Position numbers and translations under genes: made by a program. Below the pieces are notes generated by a model. That model did no database searches and had not been told where the DNA came from. It saw only the letters and a list, made by a program, of their open reading frames with translations. From the NCBI GenBank assembly GCA_910591455.2, contig OU342816.1, positions 15,194,638-15,258,637 on the forward strand: a DNA stretch of 64,000 bases, in the 5' to 3' direction. How positions within the stretch are numbered: position 1 is the stretch's first letter; every line of letters starts with the position of its first letter. Source of the stretch: Pholis gunnellus. Lineage: Eukaryota > Chordata > Actinopteri > Perciformes > Pholidae. Shown piece after piece: positions 1-13,529 of the stretch.

Positions 1-281
1 TGTTTGTGCTCGTCATAAATCCATCCACCGATGACTGACTGTGCACTCAAAAACAGGTTTTAAGATCACTGCACTGTTGAAACACAGTGAGCAGACATAC
101 AACATTTTGTATAGAATTTTAACTCATCAGCAGGCATCTTTTTTCATATCTGCACGTGCGTTTTCATCTTTTTCACCATAACTTGTGTTAAATTAATGAT
201 GCTCCAAGATGTATCCATATCTTACCAGACAAACTATTATACATCTGACTTACCACCCGCTTCAAATGTGTTCCAACTAAC

Positions 282-282
<1 letters not shown>

Positions 283-316
<34 letters not shown>
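283..316. repeat. (TA)n microsatellite in a grk6 intron
   Basis: A run of alternating TA lies about 90 bp upstream of the first visible grk6 exon and is followed by a short TAGA tetranucleotide run. Confidence 0.9.
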
Positions 317-324
<8 letters not shown>

Positions 325-406
325 GATAGATAGATAGTGTTCTTAACGTCATGTTAATGTGTTGCTGAGTCTGAGTTATAAACGCGTTTCTCTTTTTGTC
401 CGACAG

Positions 407-3400
407 GCAACTGGTGACGAAAAACACATTTCGACAGTACAGAGTTTTAGGGAAAGGAGGCTTTGGAGAGGTGAGTACATTCAGTTTTTAGTTTTTTTAA
501 ACTCTTATTTTAAATTACTCAACATACAAAAGTCCAACACAACTCACAAACTCAGAAGAAATAATCGTATTGGCAAGTTGAAATGAATAATTGAATAAAT
601 GGAAGAACGGGGGTTGGCAGGGCGTTTTCCTTTGCTGATCAACTGTCACACGCCAGCAATTTACGAGAACAATGGGATTCATCGTTATAGGAAAAAAGGT
701 ACGAACAATTCTGAGGTTGAGGAATTTTCTCAAGAAACAAATTTAACAAGAAAATGAAGATATTGGTGAATGAGGCCCACTGCTTTTAAAAGCGACATCC
801 TTAATGGATAATTTAAACTATCATCTGGACAAAATACCCAGTTGCTCTTTTTTCCTTTTTATCCAAATTGTTTCAGGGGATTCATGTTGTAGGAAATCTT
901 TGATAAAATAACTTATTTTACTCTCTCAATGTACAGTATTCTGTAGTTCAGATGGTATTTTTTTTACACACGTTCTCCTACTAGTCTTTGGCAGGCCAGT
1001 TGAATACACGATTCATAGGAAGTGTAGCAGCAGCACACATGAACATTTCATCCTCAGTTAACGATGCAGGCTCCCTCCGGTCCAGTCAGTAACAAGTGGC
1101 ATGATTAGATTCATTATGGCCATTTAGAGCCACAATCCTGACCTTTAAGGACGGAGGACAGTCTGATATTGTTTCCATGTTTAGGGTTTATAGCACCTCA
1201 CACTGGACAGAGAAATCAGAGGCTGACAGAAAAGGTAGAGAGAAGTGTTTATTAATAAAGGATGAAGTTGATCAAACAAAAGGTTAAGGCAGTTTTTATT
1301 AAATCAGGAGACTTGGTACACAGCTTCTCTTTATTTGTTTTTACCAGAGCCACATAAGGAAGGTTGTGTTGATGACAGTAAATGTGCATGAAATATAGAT
1401 TTATAAGAACTCGAACACTGGAACTTGGCTTCAAGCTTTAACATTTTGGGGAAGTGTGGATTGTAAAAATAGTTTGTGACAAAAACATGAATTCATTTCA
1501 GATTTACATCTCATCTACAATCAATGTAATCTGTGTTGAGTGTTGTTTTGAGTTCCTTCTTTCGTTTATAGCCTCACTTATCACCTTCATATGTGCAGCT
1601 GCGTTCTTACACCCGAATGCAGCAGTCGAATAGAAAAGTTCACTTTCACCACATCCTCCACAAAAAGAGTTGAACACAGCCCTCCGTGTGTACGCTTCTT
1701 TTTTTTGTCCTAAGCTGCCATCCTGTGTTACCTTATGATTAAATTATCTACAATCACGGTCTTGTGTGGTGTTCTGGTGCTCTAAGATATGTGAAGTCCC
1801 ATGATGGGCGGCAATGAAGTCTTCTCTGTTTTATTAAGAGTGAACTGTATCTTTATTTGTTGCAGCTTTTTACATGTAGAAATGGGAATACAATTATCTT
1901 GTCTTCTGTCTCCCCCCCCTCCATCTCCTCTTCCTTTACCCTGCAGGTGTGTGCGTGTCAGGTACGGGCCACAGGGAAAATGTACGCCTGTAAAAAACTA
2001 GAGAAGAAGAGAATAAAGAAGAGGAAAGGAGAGTCCATGGCGCTCAATGAGAAACAGATCCTGGAGAAAGTCAACAGCAGATTTGTTGTAAGCGTCTCAT
2101 CTTCTCTGCCAGATTTTTTTCATTCACCAAAAAATATAGAATATCACCAGACTTGTTCTTTAACATTAACGTTTCAGAGGGTGTAGTTGTGTCTTTCCTT
2201 TTAACACGTTCAACAGTAACCATCAGTTAACATTTCTCTCATCTAAAATAATACATTTATAGAGCGAAACTGTGCACGTTTGCTCTCTGGGTGCGTCGAT
2301 CGCACGAGATCTCTGCAACATTAACAACTGCAGTAATTAAAAGACAACATGAGGAGGTTTGTTTTGTCTCTGCCAGACGACCTCTGTTCAGCTTATTTGA
2401 TTTGGACTCCAGTCAGCTGGCTGGTCCGGTCTCCCAGGGCTGAGGAGTCCCTCAGGGTTCAACATGGCATCAATGTAAAAACACACAAACAACTTAATTA
2501 AAGAAGTTTGGCAGCAGGTAGTGTTTGCAGTTGTGGGGACGTGCAGTCAACAGCTTCCTGAATATCTCACATTAAAGGAAAAATGTACCCCGAATCTATA
2601 AATAGTTATACTAAAAAAGTTTGAATTAGACTCAAATTAGACTTGGGACTGCGCTATATTTAACTGAAAACTTGAGCTGCAATTGAGGACTGTATTTATG
2701 ATAAATTATTCTGTCGATTTTTTATACAATGAATACATTTATCATTCTTTAAAATCTATAAAAACAACAAACAATAAAAAAACATTCTTCGCTATTTCTC
2801 ACAACACAAAACTGTAAATCCAAAACCAAAAGATATTCAGTTTACTGTGAAGCTGGAACTAGGCAATGTTTATTTTTGCTTGATTTATCCAAACAATTAG
2901 TTGTGCATGCAGCATCATTAACACGCGACACTCCTCTGTCTCCAGGTGAGCTTAGCGTACGCCTACGAGACGAAGGACGCTCTGTGCCTCGTGTTGACCC
3001 TCATGAACGGAGGAGACCTGAAGTTTCACATCTATCACATGGGCGATGCGGGTTTCGACGAGAAGAGAGCCATCTTCTACTCTGCGGAGATCTGCTGCGG
3101 GCTGGAGGACCTGCACCAAGAACGCATTGTCTACAGGTCAGCATCATTGTCCTTTGTCATTGTCCTCCCCCCCGGTCTCATTGTCTCTCATCTTTGTTCT
3201 CACTCTGCTCTCCCGTTCTCCGTCCCACAGAGACCTAAAGCCAGAGAACATCCTGCTGGACGACCACGGTGAGTAGCAGCATCAAAGGAAAATAAATAAA
3301 TGGGTCAAAATTCGACCAATTAAAACTTCTGTTACCTCTCTGTGGGTTGTTGGCTCATTTGAGTAAAGGACAGGTGCATGCTGGTTTATTTTTGTTAGTT

Positions 3401-6400
3401 ATTGTTGTTTTTCCTGCTTATTAACACAACAGCAAAGGTACAAACATAAAAAGTACCCTCCTCCATAACTCAGTCAAATCTGAATACACCGACATGATAC
3501 ACATTTTTTAGATTTAGTGTGACTTGCACTTTTCAACGGTGTAATTATTTCTGACCTCCATTGTGAGTAAACTTCCATAGATCTGCATGCAGGAGACAAA
3601 CTAACTATGGGATTTGGAAGAAATACATATTTAAAAGCCCTGTTGCAACACAAGATCCTCTCAAAGTCCACTTCCTCTTTTGTTCCGGAGTCTTTGCTCG
3701 GTTGCAATGGAACCGTAGTGACTAATTCCAGCAACTAGCCACTCGGCTGTGTGCGGGAGAAGATCGTGATCTTTACTCGCTTCAATAAAGAGATTCCAGG
3801 CTCTTTCACTTTTGGGTGAGGCTCCCATTTAATTAGAATTTCGGTTTACAGATGATGATACGATATGATGTAACTTATCTTCCTGGTCTCCCTCTGGTGT
3901 GTATTGAGTGCGGTGATAAAACGTGTGATCTCCCCGTCACCCATGCATCATTAGCTCTGTTGCACCTGTGCCCCATATACCAATTACCTGCCACACTAAT
4001 CCACACTGCCACCCGTAGTCAACCTGAGGTAGGTTCCCAATACAAACAGATACAATACACAGACATAACTAATGGCTCCTACAGGAACTATAGATGTTCG
4101 TATTTTCCAGTATTTAGGGCTTTTAAGATCCATGCGATACAATTGAAAGCTCTGAAACAAAAAGGTAAGCTGACCTTGAGTTGAGGTTGTTTTAAATTGT
4201 CATTCAGCACTTAATTAATTCAATAAGTCACTAAAAAAGCCCATACTTATGTTGCACACAGCATACATTGTGTTATATGGCATAAACTTCCTTCCTATTC
4301 TGGTGATATTGTACATTTCATCTATTGTCTTTTTGAAAAGCATTGTGTTCACAATATAGATAATCCAACAACACTTCTGTGTTTTATGCAGAACGGCAAA
4401 CTGTATTGTTAATCCTGTAAAGCTTTAAGATTTGGTGTTTGTATGACAGCAGTTTTTGAGATCATTTTCTGCTAAGAATCACCAGAGGGCGCTCTGACTC
4501 CAGCAGAACGTCTCTGAAGATTTTAATCTAAGTCATTTAGACCTATTTATATAAAATATATATATATATATTAAAAATCTCTCAAAAAGATGGAAGACTT
4601 CAATGACTATTTTGAGCTGATGTGATAACAAACAGCCAATATAGCCACTTGAGTTTGGTTGGAATAAAATCCATTATTATTTATTGTATGCTCAGGCTCA
4701 AAAAACAAAAACAGTCAGGAAGATAAAAAAATGTGTTGCTCCTCAGTTTATCGAGACAAACTACTGCGACTTATAAGCATAAAGATACAATATCTATTCC
4801 ATGCCTTTTCTTACATCTTATAGACGTTTGTGTGTATGTGTTTGTGTGTATGTCCTTAGGCCACATCAGGATATCAGACCTTGGTTTAGCGGTTCATGTA
4901 CCAGAGGGACAGACCATCAAGGGACGGGTGGGAACGGTGGGATACATGGGTAAGTAACCTCTAACAATCTCCACTAGTGGAGACATTTGCAATGTAGTGT
5001 GTGTTTTTGAATCAAGTTCAGCTCAAACAAATGCTCACTCTGCTGCGTTCTCTCCTCCAAGCTCCGGAGGTGGTGAATAACGAGCGCTACACCTTCAGCC
5101 CCGACTGGTGGGCGTTGGGCTGCCTGATGTACGAGATGATCGAGGGCCAGTCTCCCTTCCAGCAGAGGAAGAAGAAGATCAAGAGGGAGGAAGTGGAGCG
5201 GCTGGTGAGGGAAGTGGAGGAGGAATATTCCAGCAAGTTCTCAGAGGACGCCAAGTCCCTCTGTAAAATGGTGGGTGGATGTTCGAGCGGCCAAATCCAC
5301 TTGTCTCTTATTCGCTCCGTTCTGCAGCTCCCATCTGCTCAAGCTCCATGTTTTACTATATTCTAGTGGTTTACCTCGCTGTTTCAAAAGACTTCCTGAG
5401 AAGAAATGCTTGTTTACAAAACTGTGACACATATCTCTGCTTAGTTAGTCCATGTCTCTGTCTGTCTGGTTCAGAATCAGTGGTTTTCAGCCAAATCATG
5501 TATAATAACATAGCAGAGCTCTCTCCTCAAGTTACATTTTGGTGAATTTTGTCATTCGTATTCTCATTCATTTACAGCAGCCCCTGGTGTAATTTAAATG
5601 CAGTTCTATTTTTGGTCTGAACACCTACATTATCCTCTGACCCTCTGTGTTTCTGCTGTTTTTCTGTCTTTTCTAGTTGTTTCTAACTGTTTTTCTTAAA
5701 TCTTCTAGCTTCTGGCCAAAGATCCCACAGAGAGGATGGGCTGCAAGGGAGATGGAGCCTCTGAGGTCAAAGCCCATACCATCTTCCGCTCCATCAACTT
5801 CAAACGCCTGGAGGCCGGCATGCTGCAGGCGCCCTTCATTCCTGATGTATGTCCACAGTATATCACACCAGACTTCAAGTTCACTGAACCTCAGGAGGGT
5901 TTGTGCTACAAAAAGTGGAATCTTACAAAGAGTTGACTCCACTATTTTAAGAATATAGTACAGAAAAATATATATTACGATGTAAATATGTTACTGCTTT
6001 TACTGTGTTTTTCAGTTTTCAGCTAGTAGCATTAATGATAGCACAGATTTAGCTAGTAGCATTAATAATAGCAGAGGTGTAGCTAGTAGCATTAATTATA
6101 GCAAAGGTATAGCATTACTAAATGATAGTACAGGTGTATCAAAATAGCACAGGTGTAGATAATAGTATCAATAAATTATATTACAAGTAGTAGTATTATT
6201 GATGATAGCAAAATGTAGCTAGAAGCATTAACGATAGCACAGGTGTAGCTCGTAGCATTGATGATAGCACAGGTGAAGTGATATTAGCACAAGTGTAGCT
6301 AATAACATGTATTAATGATAGTACAGGTGTCGCTAGGAGCATTAACGATAGCATAGATGTAGCTAGAAGCATTAACGATAGCACAGATTTAGCTAGTAAC

Positions 6401-8267
6401 ATTTATGATAGCACAAGTGTAGCTAATTAATTATTGCACATGTGTAGCTAATCAAATGAATGATAACAGGTGTAGCTAGTAGCATTAATTATGATAAAAC
6501 AGTTTTAACTAATAACATCAACTATTACATTATAGTGATGACATTAATGTAACATCACAATATATAGTAACATTAATCATAGGTAGGTATAGGTGAAACT
6601 AGTTATATGAATGGTAATATGTGTGACTATGTGTGACTAAATATGTGACATAAAGGGAATCTCAGCGTAGTATAAATAACATTCATGAAACCATGTCTAC
6701 ATTTTCTCATTTAACTTTTAGGGAGAAAGCAAACATTTTTCAAAATGTGGAAAGTATAGAGAGCTGGAAATACAATCCACAATTTACTGCAGAGGAAGTG
6801 TGATTAATGAATCTGATTAATAAGAATATCACTGAGGCCTATTACATGGAGCATCCATAATTAACCTGAACAGGAAGGATTCCCCACAGAGAGCACACTG
6901 TTGATTTGCTGCAGGTGTCATGTAACGTAAGAACTGAGGGAGTTCAAATCTCAATCTCTAGCAAAGACTTGGGGGCGTCATCAGTTGTGGTTCTTATGGT
7001 TCTTCCCTTCTTCAGTCATTGCTGATTGGTAGCTCAGCAGCTGAGATGAAAATGTGTTGAAGTTAGTGGGTTGTGTGTTTGCAGCCGCAGGCGATCTACT
7101 GTAAAGACGTGCTGGACATCGAGCAGTTCTCCACAGTGAAAGGAGTGGAGCTGGAGCCAAAAGACGAGTCTTTCTACAGCAAAGTGTCCACAGGCTGCGT
7201 CTCCATTCCCTGGCAGGATGAGGTGAGAGACACGGCTTCATAGAACAACACATACGTCAAATCCTGTTTTTCGGCACTGGTTAATTTATTTGGTTTAGTT
7301 TGACTTAATTTTGTATCTTTCCATAAACTTTTAATGCCACCTAAAATGGGACAAAGCAGTTGAGAGACACAATTCTTATGCTACAAGTCCAACACTGAGA
7401 TAATTAAGTTAAATGACATGTCGATCATGTGGTACGTTTCTTTAGCTGATATCTGAGCAGGGGGATGATTACTTAAAAATGTGACCTCACTGAATTGTCT
7501 TTTGCCTTTCTACCAATATGTATACACAGTATATGTCTCTCTGTGCTTGTGATACAAAGAATGAAGTTTGGTCTTTTCTCCTGCAGATGATCGAGACGGA
7601 GTGTTTCACAGAGCTGAATGTGTTCCACCAGGACGGGACCGTCCCGCCTGACCTGGACTGGAGAGGACAGCCGTCTCCTCCGCCTAAACAGGGACTCATG
7701 CAGCGGCTGTTCGGCCGACAGGTCAGTAGACTCCCTCACCTCATCTCATCTCTTCACTTTTTAAATTCCAAAAACACTTAAAAGTCCCCCTCCATTAAAA
7801 AATGTGCAGAATGTTTGTTTTCATCTTAATCTGCTGGAGGGAGGAAGTTTCTCTGCGCTCAACTAAAGCAGGATTTTGTGACAACACAATTTATTTGGAG
7901 CCAATCAGTGTCCAGCATGCAACTTGTGTGATGTAGAAACTTGATGAATCCCGGTCAAACACACAGAATGGAGTTTTCAGTGAAGGAGGAGACATTTTGT
8001 GTCCAGCAGTTTTAACATTCAGTATTTTTCAATGAGCCAAAAGGAGTCGATGTAATTTAAAGAATTTTCAACAAAGTAATTAAACTTTGTAAGTGTTTTT
8101 TTATTAATGTTATTCATATTTTGTTATTATTTCCACACAGAATATTTATACAGTATATGTCTTAAAACATGTCAGTTTAATTACGGTGACCCTCTGCTCT
8201 CTGCTTCCCTCTGCAGGACTGCTGTGGTAACTGCAGTGACAGTGACGAGGAGCCCACAAGGCTGTGA
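407..8267 (+). CDS. grk6: G protein-coupled receptor kinase 6, 3' part (ten coding exons; 5' exons outside the window)
   Basis: GRK6 phosphorylates activated G protein-coupled receptors at the plasma membrane and so promotes arrestin binding and desensitisation. Exons read from splice sites and frame: 407-470, 1947-2087, 2946-3136, 3231-3268, 4860-4949, 5062-5270, 5709-5846, 7085-7222, 7587-7721, 8217-8267; all junctions keep frame with AG/GT borders. Visible kinase features are the glycine loop (LGKGGFGEV), the ATP lysine in [10 protein letters not shown], the catalytic loop VYRDLKPEN, the GRK-type DLG triplet in ISDLGLAV, and APEV. The AGC C-terminal extension follows ([14 protein letters not shown]). 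The tail [16 protein letters not shown] closely matches the GRK6A tail, whose clustered cysteines are palmitoylated. That tail and the adjacency to prr7 favour GRK6 over GRK4 or GRK5. About 185 N-terminal residues (RGS-homology region) are upstream of the window. Confidence 0.96.
4482..4492 (+). promoter_or_regulatory. CTCF-like motif in a grk6 intron
   Basis: CCAGAGGGCGC matches the core of the CTCF consensus. This is a match by eye, and such motifs also occur by chance. Confidence 0.25.
6021..6520 (+). repeat. Degenerate ~30 bp minisatellite in a grk6 intron
   Basis: About 15 diverged copies of a unit resembling AGCTAGTAGCATTAATGATA followed by GCACAGGTGT run head to tail, with some units lengthened or shortened. 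It fills much of the intron between the exons ending at 5846 and starting at 7085. No coding signal is seen. Confidence 0.85.
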
Positions 8268-9027
8268 CACACACGTGCACACACACACACACACACACAC
8301 GATCTCATTTGTTTACAACTTTTGCACATTTGTATTTTTAACATAGTACTATCTCTAAATGTCAGAATGTATATTTTCAGCATAGCCATAACGTTTAATG
8401 TTATTTAAAAAGTTGTGAAATATTGGCTGTCGCCGCGTTCCAAACGAGGAGACGGGAACTTTGTATAAAAACAACAAAAAAATATTTGTCCAGGGAAGGC
8501 TTTGCTTTCTCATTCATTCATCCACTCAACACATGTCCATGTAACTGATCTGGGGGCTGCTGCTGACCGCTGAGCAGCTCCACTGGAACAATTGCCTGCT
8601 GTAAAAGTGCCTTGCTGGAGGGCACTGTGACAGTGATTACTAAGGGAGGACTGAGCATTCCTCGAACCTCTTTACTTTGTCCAGGGAATCAAACCAGTGA
8701 CTTTCAGCTCGTGAACTGTGACCACTTTTCTTCTTCCGCCCTCCATTCTGCTGACCTCTTATTTTTCTTCTATTTAATTACTTTAAAAGTGTGATTTTTT
8801 TATTTTTGCTTGGACGTTATGGTTTCGAAACATTGAAGTTGTCTACATTTGAAGATATTTTTTATATCAATCGTATTTTTATTTTTCAATTATGGATTTC
8901 TTGAGACAGTTGACTCGTTGTGTCAGTGCGGCTCCAGTTACTCTTGTCAGTTCTGTAAAGATCCTGTTATTTTTGATGAAACACGGTAATTATTTTTGGA
9001 ACTTTACCAGTTTTGATCCACAATAAA
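8268..9027 (+). other. grk6: grk6 3' untranslated region with candidate poly(A) signal
   Basis: An (AC)n run (about 8271-8301) follows the stop codon. The first good AATAAA hexamer is at 9022-9027, with another at about 9069. The true 3' end cannot be fixed from sequence alone. Confidence 0.45.
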
Positions 9028-11975
9028 CGACTCACACATTATGTTAACACTGGAGAGCTTGAACCGGAATAAAATTCAGCAAACATTATGGTCACAATTA
9101 GTTTTACAGGGCCCTTCATTTACTTTTTTCGAAAAAATAAATGTATCTGGTACTAATTATTGAGAAAATAGAGTCAAAGTTCTAAGTTTCGTGAGTGTAG
9201 TTAGTTTTGTTCAGTTGATAAACAGTTGTTGAATTTCAGATGACTTTTATTGAAGGAACTGCTCCATTTAAACCCTCTTGAGACGTCAATTAATAGTTTC
9301 CTTATTGTTAGAAACTTTATTTGTCTCTCAGGGTTTCTATAGAATTTATTCCTTTTTCGCCATTTCATCACCTCCTCTTCCACTGTTTTTGCTTTGCTTC
9401 ATGAGCGGACGGTGGTCGGATAATTTCCGGGCCGTGCAGGTTTATGTGCGTTGGCCCTGCAGGTAGACAACTTCATGTGAGGTCGTAACAATGCCAGAGA
9501 AAAAGTCAAAGGTTTGATCCGCCCTGATGTGTCGCAGGCTGCATCCTGAGCTGATCACGTGATGAAAGTCACACTGAACAACAAGACGAGAGTAACTGAA
9601 GCCGGTCTGTTCGTCACTGCAGTGAGATGCCTCAGCTGGTACTGTTGTTGCAGTCGATGGCTTCCTCAAAGAAAATGGCCTCTGATTTTAAGCTATTAAA
9701 ATGAAATACCTCTGAATGTACAAACGGCTGTTATGTTATTTCTGATATTTGAGAAGACGGACGACAAAAAACCAGACGACATGTTTTTTTGGTTTTTTTC
9801 TTGCTTTCGAATATGAACCACAACCATGAATTCCTGAATGTCAACATCTCTCTGCTCTCCAAAATAAACCAAATAGTCGAGTTTCGGCTACATCTACCAG
9901 TGAGGTCGAGTTATGTATTCTAAATGATGGCAAGTGACATTTTAAAGGGTCAGTTCAACCACGTTACAAGAAAACTACATGTTTTCTCACCTGCCTCTCG
10001 TTTTATCTAGCCACGCAGATTTTTTTTATTTGCTCAGGTTTTGAGATATAGACGAGTGTGATGATTGTCTGTCTATTCATCCAGCATGCATTTTGTATCA
10101 ACCAAAATGACCAAATGAAACCAAAACGGTCTACAATGCCAGATGCCGGTACAGTGAAATGAGAAAAGTTTGTTTTGTTGTAACGTAAATGAGCTTATCC
10201 TTTAATAAAGCCTGGCTTCAACTGATGATTATTTTCATTAACAGAATTATTATTTCTCGATCAACTAATTGTTTTGTCATCCTCAGATGTCTTGTTTTGT
10301 TTGACCAACAGTTCAAAACCCTAAAAGACTTAGTTTACCGTCATGTGTGACAAAGAAAAAGAAAAGCAGGAAATTCTTAAGTTTTAAGGATGGAAGACGC
10401 AAAAGTTTGCTTTAAAAAAAAGAAGATAGTAACACGATTAATTGATTAATGAACAAAGCGGTGCAGCTCTTTAGAGAACAGAATTTACAGTCATAGAATT
10501 GTTTTTAGAGATAATCAACTGTTTTTTATTCATTCTGATGTTAAAAGGGTCTTTAAATGCAGAAATGGATTCAAGTCTCTCTGTATAAATCAGTCTTTAA
10601 ACCTGTCAAAATGTTCCTCCTGCTATCTGCTTTTTTTGTTTCGGAAACAGAGTTCTGATTCATTTTTTTTCATTGAAACCAAACTAGTTATGCAGAGAAG
10701 ATCCAACGTGCCTTTTCTGAAGGTACTCCTGCAGCCCGTAGTCTCCTCTTTTTATACATTCTGTGTCTCTCCATGTGCTCGTGCAAACGTGCTGCTGCGT
10801 CAGCGTCAGTCCACTTCCTGTCTGTGGTACCTCGTGTGTTTGTCTGAGAACCTGCCACCCTGGACGCAAAGTCTCTTTGTGAGAACGAGGACGATGAGAC
10901 TGAAAGAGTCCGTGCACTGAAAGACTGCTGCCGGCCCCGACTCTCCGAACTCTGGAGTCTCTGATTTAATAAAAGACTGAGAGGTCAAAGAGGAACTTTG
11001 AGAGTCGGAAGAGCTCGCTAACACGCCTCCATGGACGTTTGAATCAGGGCTCAACGGCTGTGCTGTGTGTCTCTCTGCTGTCAGATCGTCTCTGTCCTTT
11101 GTGTTCAGGATGCACTGTAATCTGCCTTAAAGGATAATTCCACTTCATTACAACTCGGGTCTCATTCTTGTTTGTTGGGTCTCTTCGTTCTTATCTGTAT
11201 TTTAACATTAAATTCACAAGAGTTCAAGAAACACAGCGAGGACATATTTGGACAGTTAGGATATTTTGTCTGGTCCTCACTTGGTCAAAGGGCTGCTTAT
11301 GGCTGGTCATGATAGGATGTTAACCTCGTTGTAGCCTGATTCTCAGACTGAATTTGGACACTGTGTCCATGTCGCTCCTCTGTGTCTGTCCACGGCTAAT
11401 CTCACATTCTGCCGCAGCAAACTGCATAATAATATTTTTGGGTGACCAGTTATGGCTGCATGCTCGAGGACCTCTCCTTGGTTGCGGTGTCTCACACTTT
11501 CTCAAAACACCTTTTATTGCCTGTTTTATGCTGCCATTGACTGCCTGCTGACTCCACACCCACTGCTCTCCCACTTTGAACTCCACCATGGCTCTTTAGA
11601 AGGTGACGTCACAGAGACGTTGTCCATGTTTCATAGATCCTGTGCTGATAATACAGCTGAGTGCATCGCTGACCCCCAGCCTGCTGCTACACCTGGTGGA
11701 GATCTGCACTCCACTGAGTGCACCTTTCTAATCTCGTATGTATTCAGGCTCAAACTAAATAAATGCCACTTTCATGATACTCAAGCACGCAGCTGAGACG
11801 TACCAGCCTGAAAAAAGAGATGATTGACAGGTTATATCACATTTGATGTAACTGTGTCCTCAGCTGTTGCATATTTCTTTCAGACAGCCTTCAGTTTTAG
11901 TTCAGTGGTACAATTCTCACCTATAGCTCCACGAGGATATGTCAAAACACAGCTTTACTCTAATATGTCCTGTTT
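9028..11975. other. Intergenic DNA, no gene seen
   Basis: Only short ORFs without recognisable domains or splice context. It may include a longer grk6 3' UTR; there is another AATAAA near 10205. It ends at the target duplication of the hAT block. Confidence 0.6.
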
Positions 11976-11983
11976 ACTATGCT
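11976..11983. repeat. Outer target-site duplication, left (ACTATGCT)
   Basis: These eight bases precede the left hAT copy and are identical to 41883-41890, just after the right hAT copy. hAT transposases make 8 bp duplications. Confidence 0.85.
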
Positions 11984-13521
11984 CAGAGATGGGCAAAAAT
12001 ACATCAAAATGTATTTTGATACAAAATACAAAATACCCCCAAATAAATGTATTGCAGCAAAATACAAAATACAAAATACTGGTGCCAGAAAATGTAACAA
12101 AATACATGTATTTTGCATTTAAAATATAGGAAATACTTTTTTCTAGATTTTCTGTTTTCTCACAATTTGGTATAGCAGAGCATTCAGGTTTGGCCTATAT
12201 AATGTACACAAAGCTCTGGTGAACCCCACAAAAAGGAAGAAGAGTCACAGAATGTCAGTGTAACTAAGCAAAGCTATTGAAAGACAACAACTTGATTATG
12301 TATATATTTATTAATGGGACTTAACAGCCCATAAACTTTGGCTTTGTATCAACAAGAAAATATTCATCACATATGACATACAAGCTCCCAATCTCCCTCT
12401 TCCTATAGCCAGTGTTAGTGAAAGAGGACACAGACTAGACTGAACTCAATAGACTTAAAATCAAACAAAGTATTTATTCTTAACAGGAGTATTCTGACGC
12501 AGCAGATCGATACGAGCTCGGACCTAAATCAAAACTATCTGTGACAGCAAAGAAAAAGGCGCTCCCCAAGGGAGAACACAAAACTATATAGTCCTTAAGG
12601 GCATTTTTGTGATTGGTTGACTATTGTTGGAGGCGGCTCTTGGTTTAAACTTCCTGAGAGCCTCATTGGTGCACAGGACGTCCGTCCCTACCGGCACCCG
12701 GATAGCCGCTCCAGCGATGAGTCAGATCAGTGTGTGTGTGTGTTTGAGAGTGCGTTCTGAAGCCAAGGTCGCTTAACTGCTTCTTTGTTGAAACAGTTAT
12801 TTTGTACCAAGCAGTGGCAAGACCGGGAGTACTTGGTTTCTGCTATTGGTCAGTTAACGATGGGCCTCTGCGTGGGTGAGAATCACTGCAGCCTCACTCT
12901 GTGACTTACACTTAAAGACATATTATGATTACTGCACATAGCATATGGTTTAAGCTTCACTAAATGTGTTTACGAATACATAGCAGTGTTTACAAATATA
13001 TATATCAGTGTTTACAAATACATAGCAGTGTTTACAAATATATAGCATATTTGTTTAAGCTTATTCTTAATGTGTTTACACTAGCTACTCGACTGATAAG
13101 TTAACTTGCTAAACACTGGCTATGCACTAGCCTAGACAGCATGCTAGCATTATTAGCATGTTAGCATCGATCGCTAGCTTGATATTATAACCATCACCAT
13201 GTATATACAATAGGCTATGTAGCCAGACCCAGACATAAGTTATACATCAAGCTAGTTGACATCTGTCACACTCAGATACAATATTTAACTTGACAGACAA
13301 TCCGTTGAACTTGAAGATCTGAAGACTGAACTCGTGAACTGTTTTTTGATTCGTGGAGAAAGTATTTTGAGTATTTTAAATTCAAAATTACTCCACTCTA
13401 AAGTATTTTGTTACAAATTACATTAGATTTTGAATCGGCCCTATCAAATACAAATTACAAACTCAAAAGTAATTGAAATACATATTTCAAATACAAGTAA
13501 TAGAAATACTGCCCATCTCTG
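11984..13521 (+). mobile_element. Non-autonomous hAT element, left copy (carries a nested LTR insertion)
   Basis: The ends are inverted: CAGAGATGGGCA at the left and TGCCCATCTCTG at the right, the typical hAT terminus. Inside are AT-rich arms with many AAAATAC/GTATTT motifs. No transposase ORF is present. It is 1538 bp long, about 866 bp after removing the inserted 12409-13080 segment, and aligns along its whole length in the same orientation with the element at 41029-41882; in the right arm I estimate roughly 95% identity by eye. Its flanks differ: ACTATGCT on the left, AGCATGTG on the right. Confidence 0.88.
12413..13080. mobile_element. Probable solo LTR nested in the left hAT copy
   Basis: This segment is absent from the right hAT copy. 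It begins TGTTAG and ends TTTACA (TG...CA). The flanks CCAG (12409-12412) and CTAG (13081-13084) fit a 4 bp duplication of the CTAG found uninterrupted at 41439-41442, with one later change. The class of LTR element is not identified and no internal coding region is present. Confidence 0.6.
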
Positions 13522-13529
13522 AGCATGTG
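13522..13529. repeat. Inner 8 bp flank, left (AGCATGTG)
   Basis: Immediately follows the left hAT copy and is identical to 41021-41028, immediately before the right copy. Confidence 0.85.

Noticed and set aside
3046..3276. Alternative frames over grk6 exons and introns
   Set aside because: Shadows of the kinase exons; only the frame with GRK motifs and matching splice phases is retained.
10636..11796. Several 80-115 codon frames downstream of grk6
   Set aside because: No recognisable domain, no splice support, and overlapping frames on both strands.
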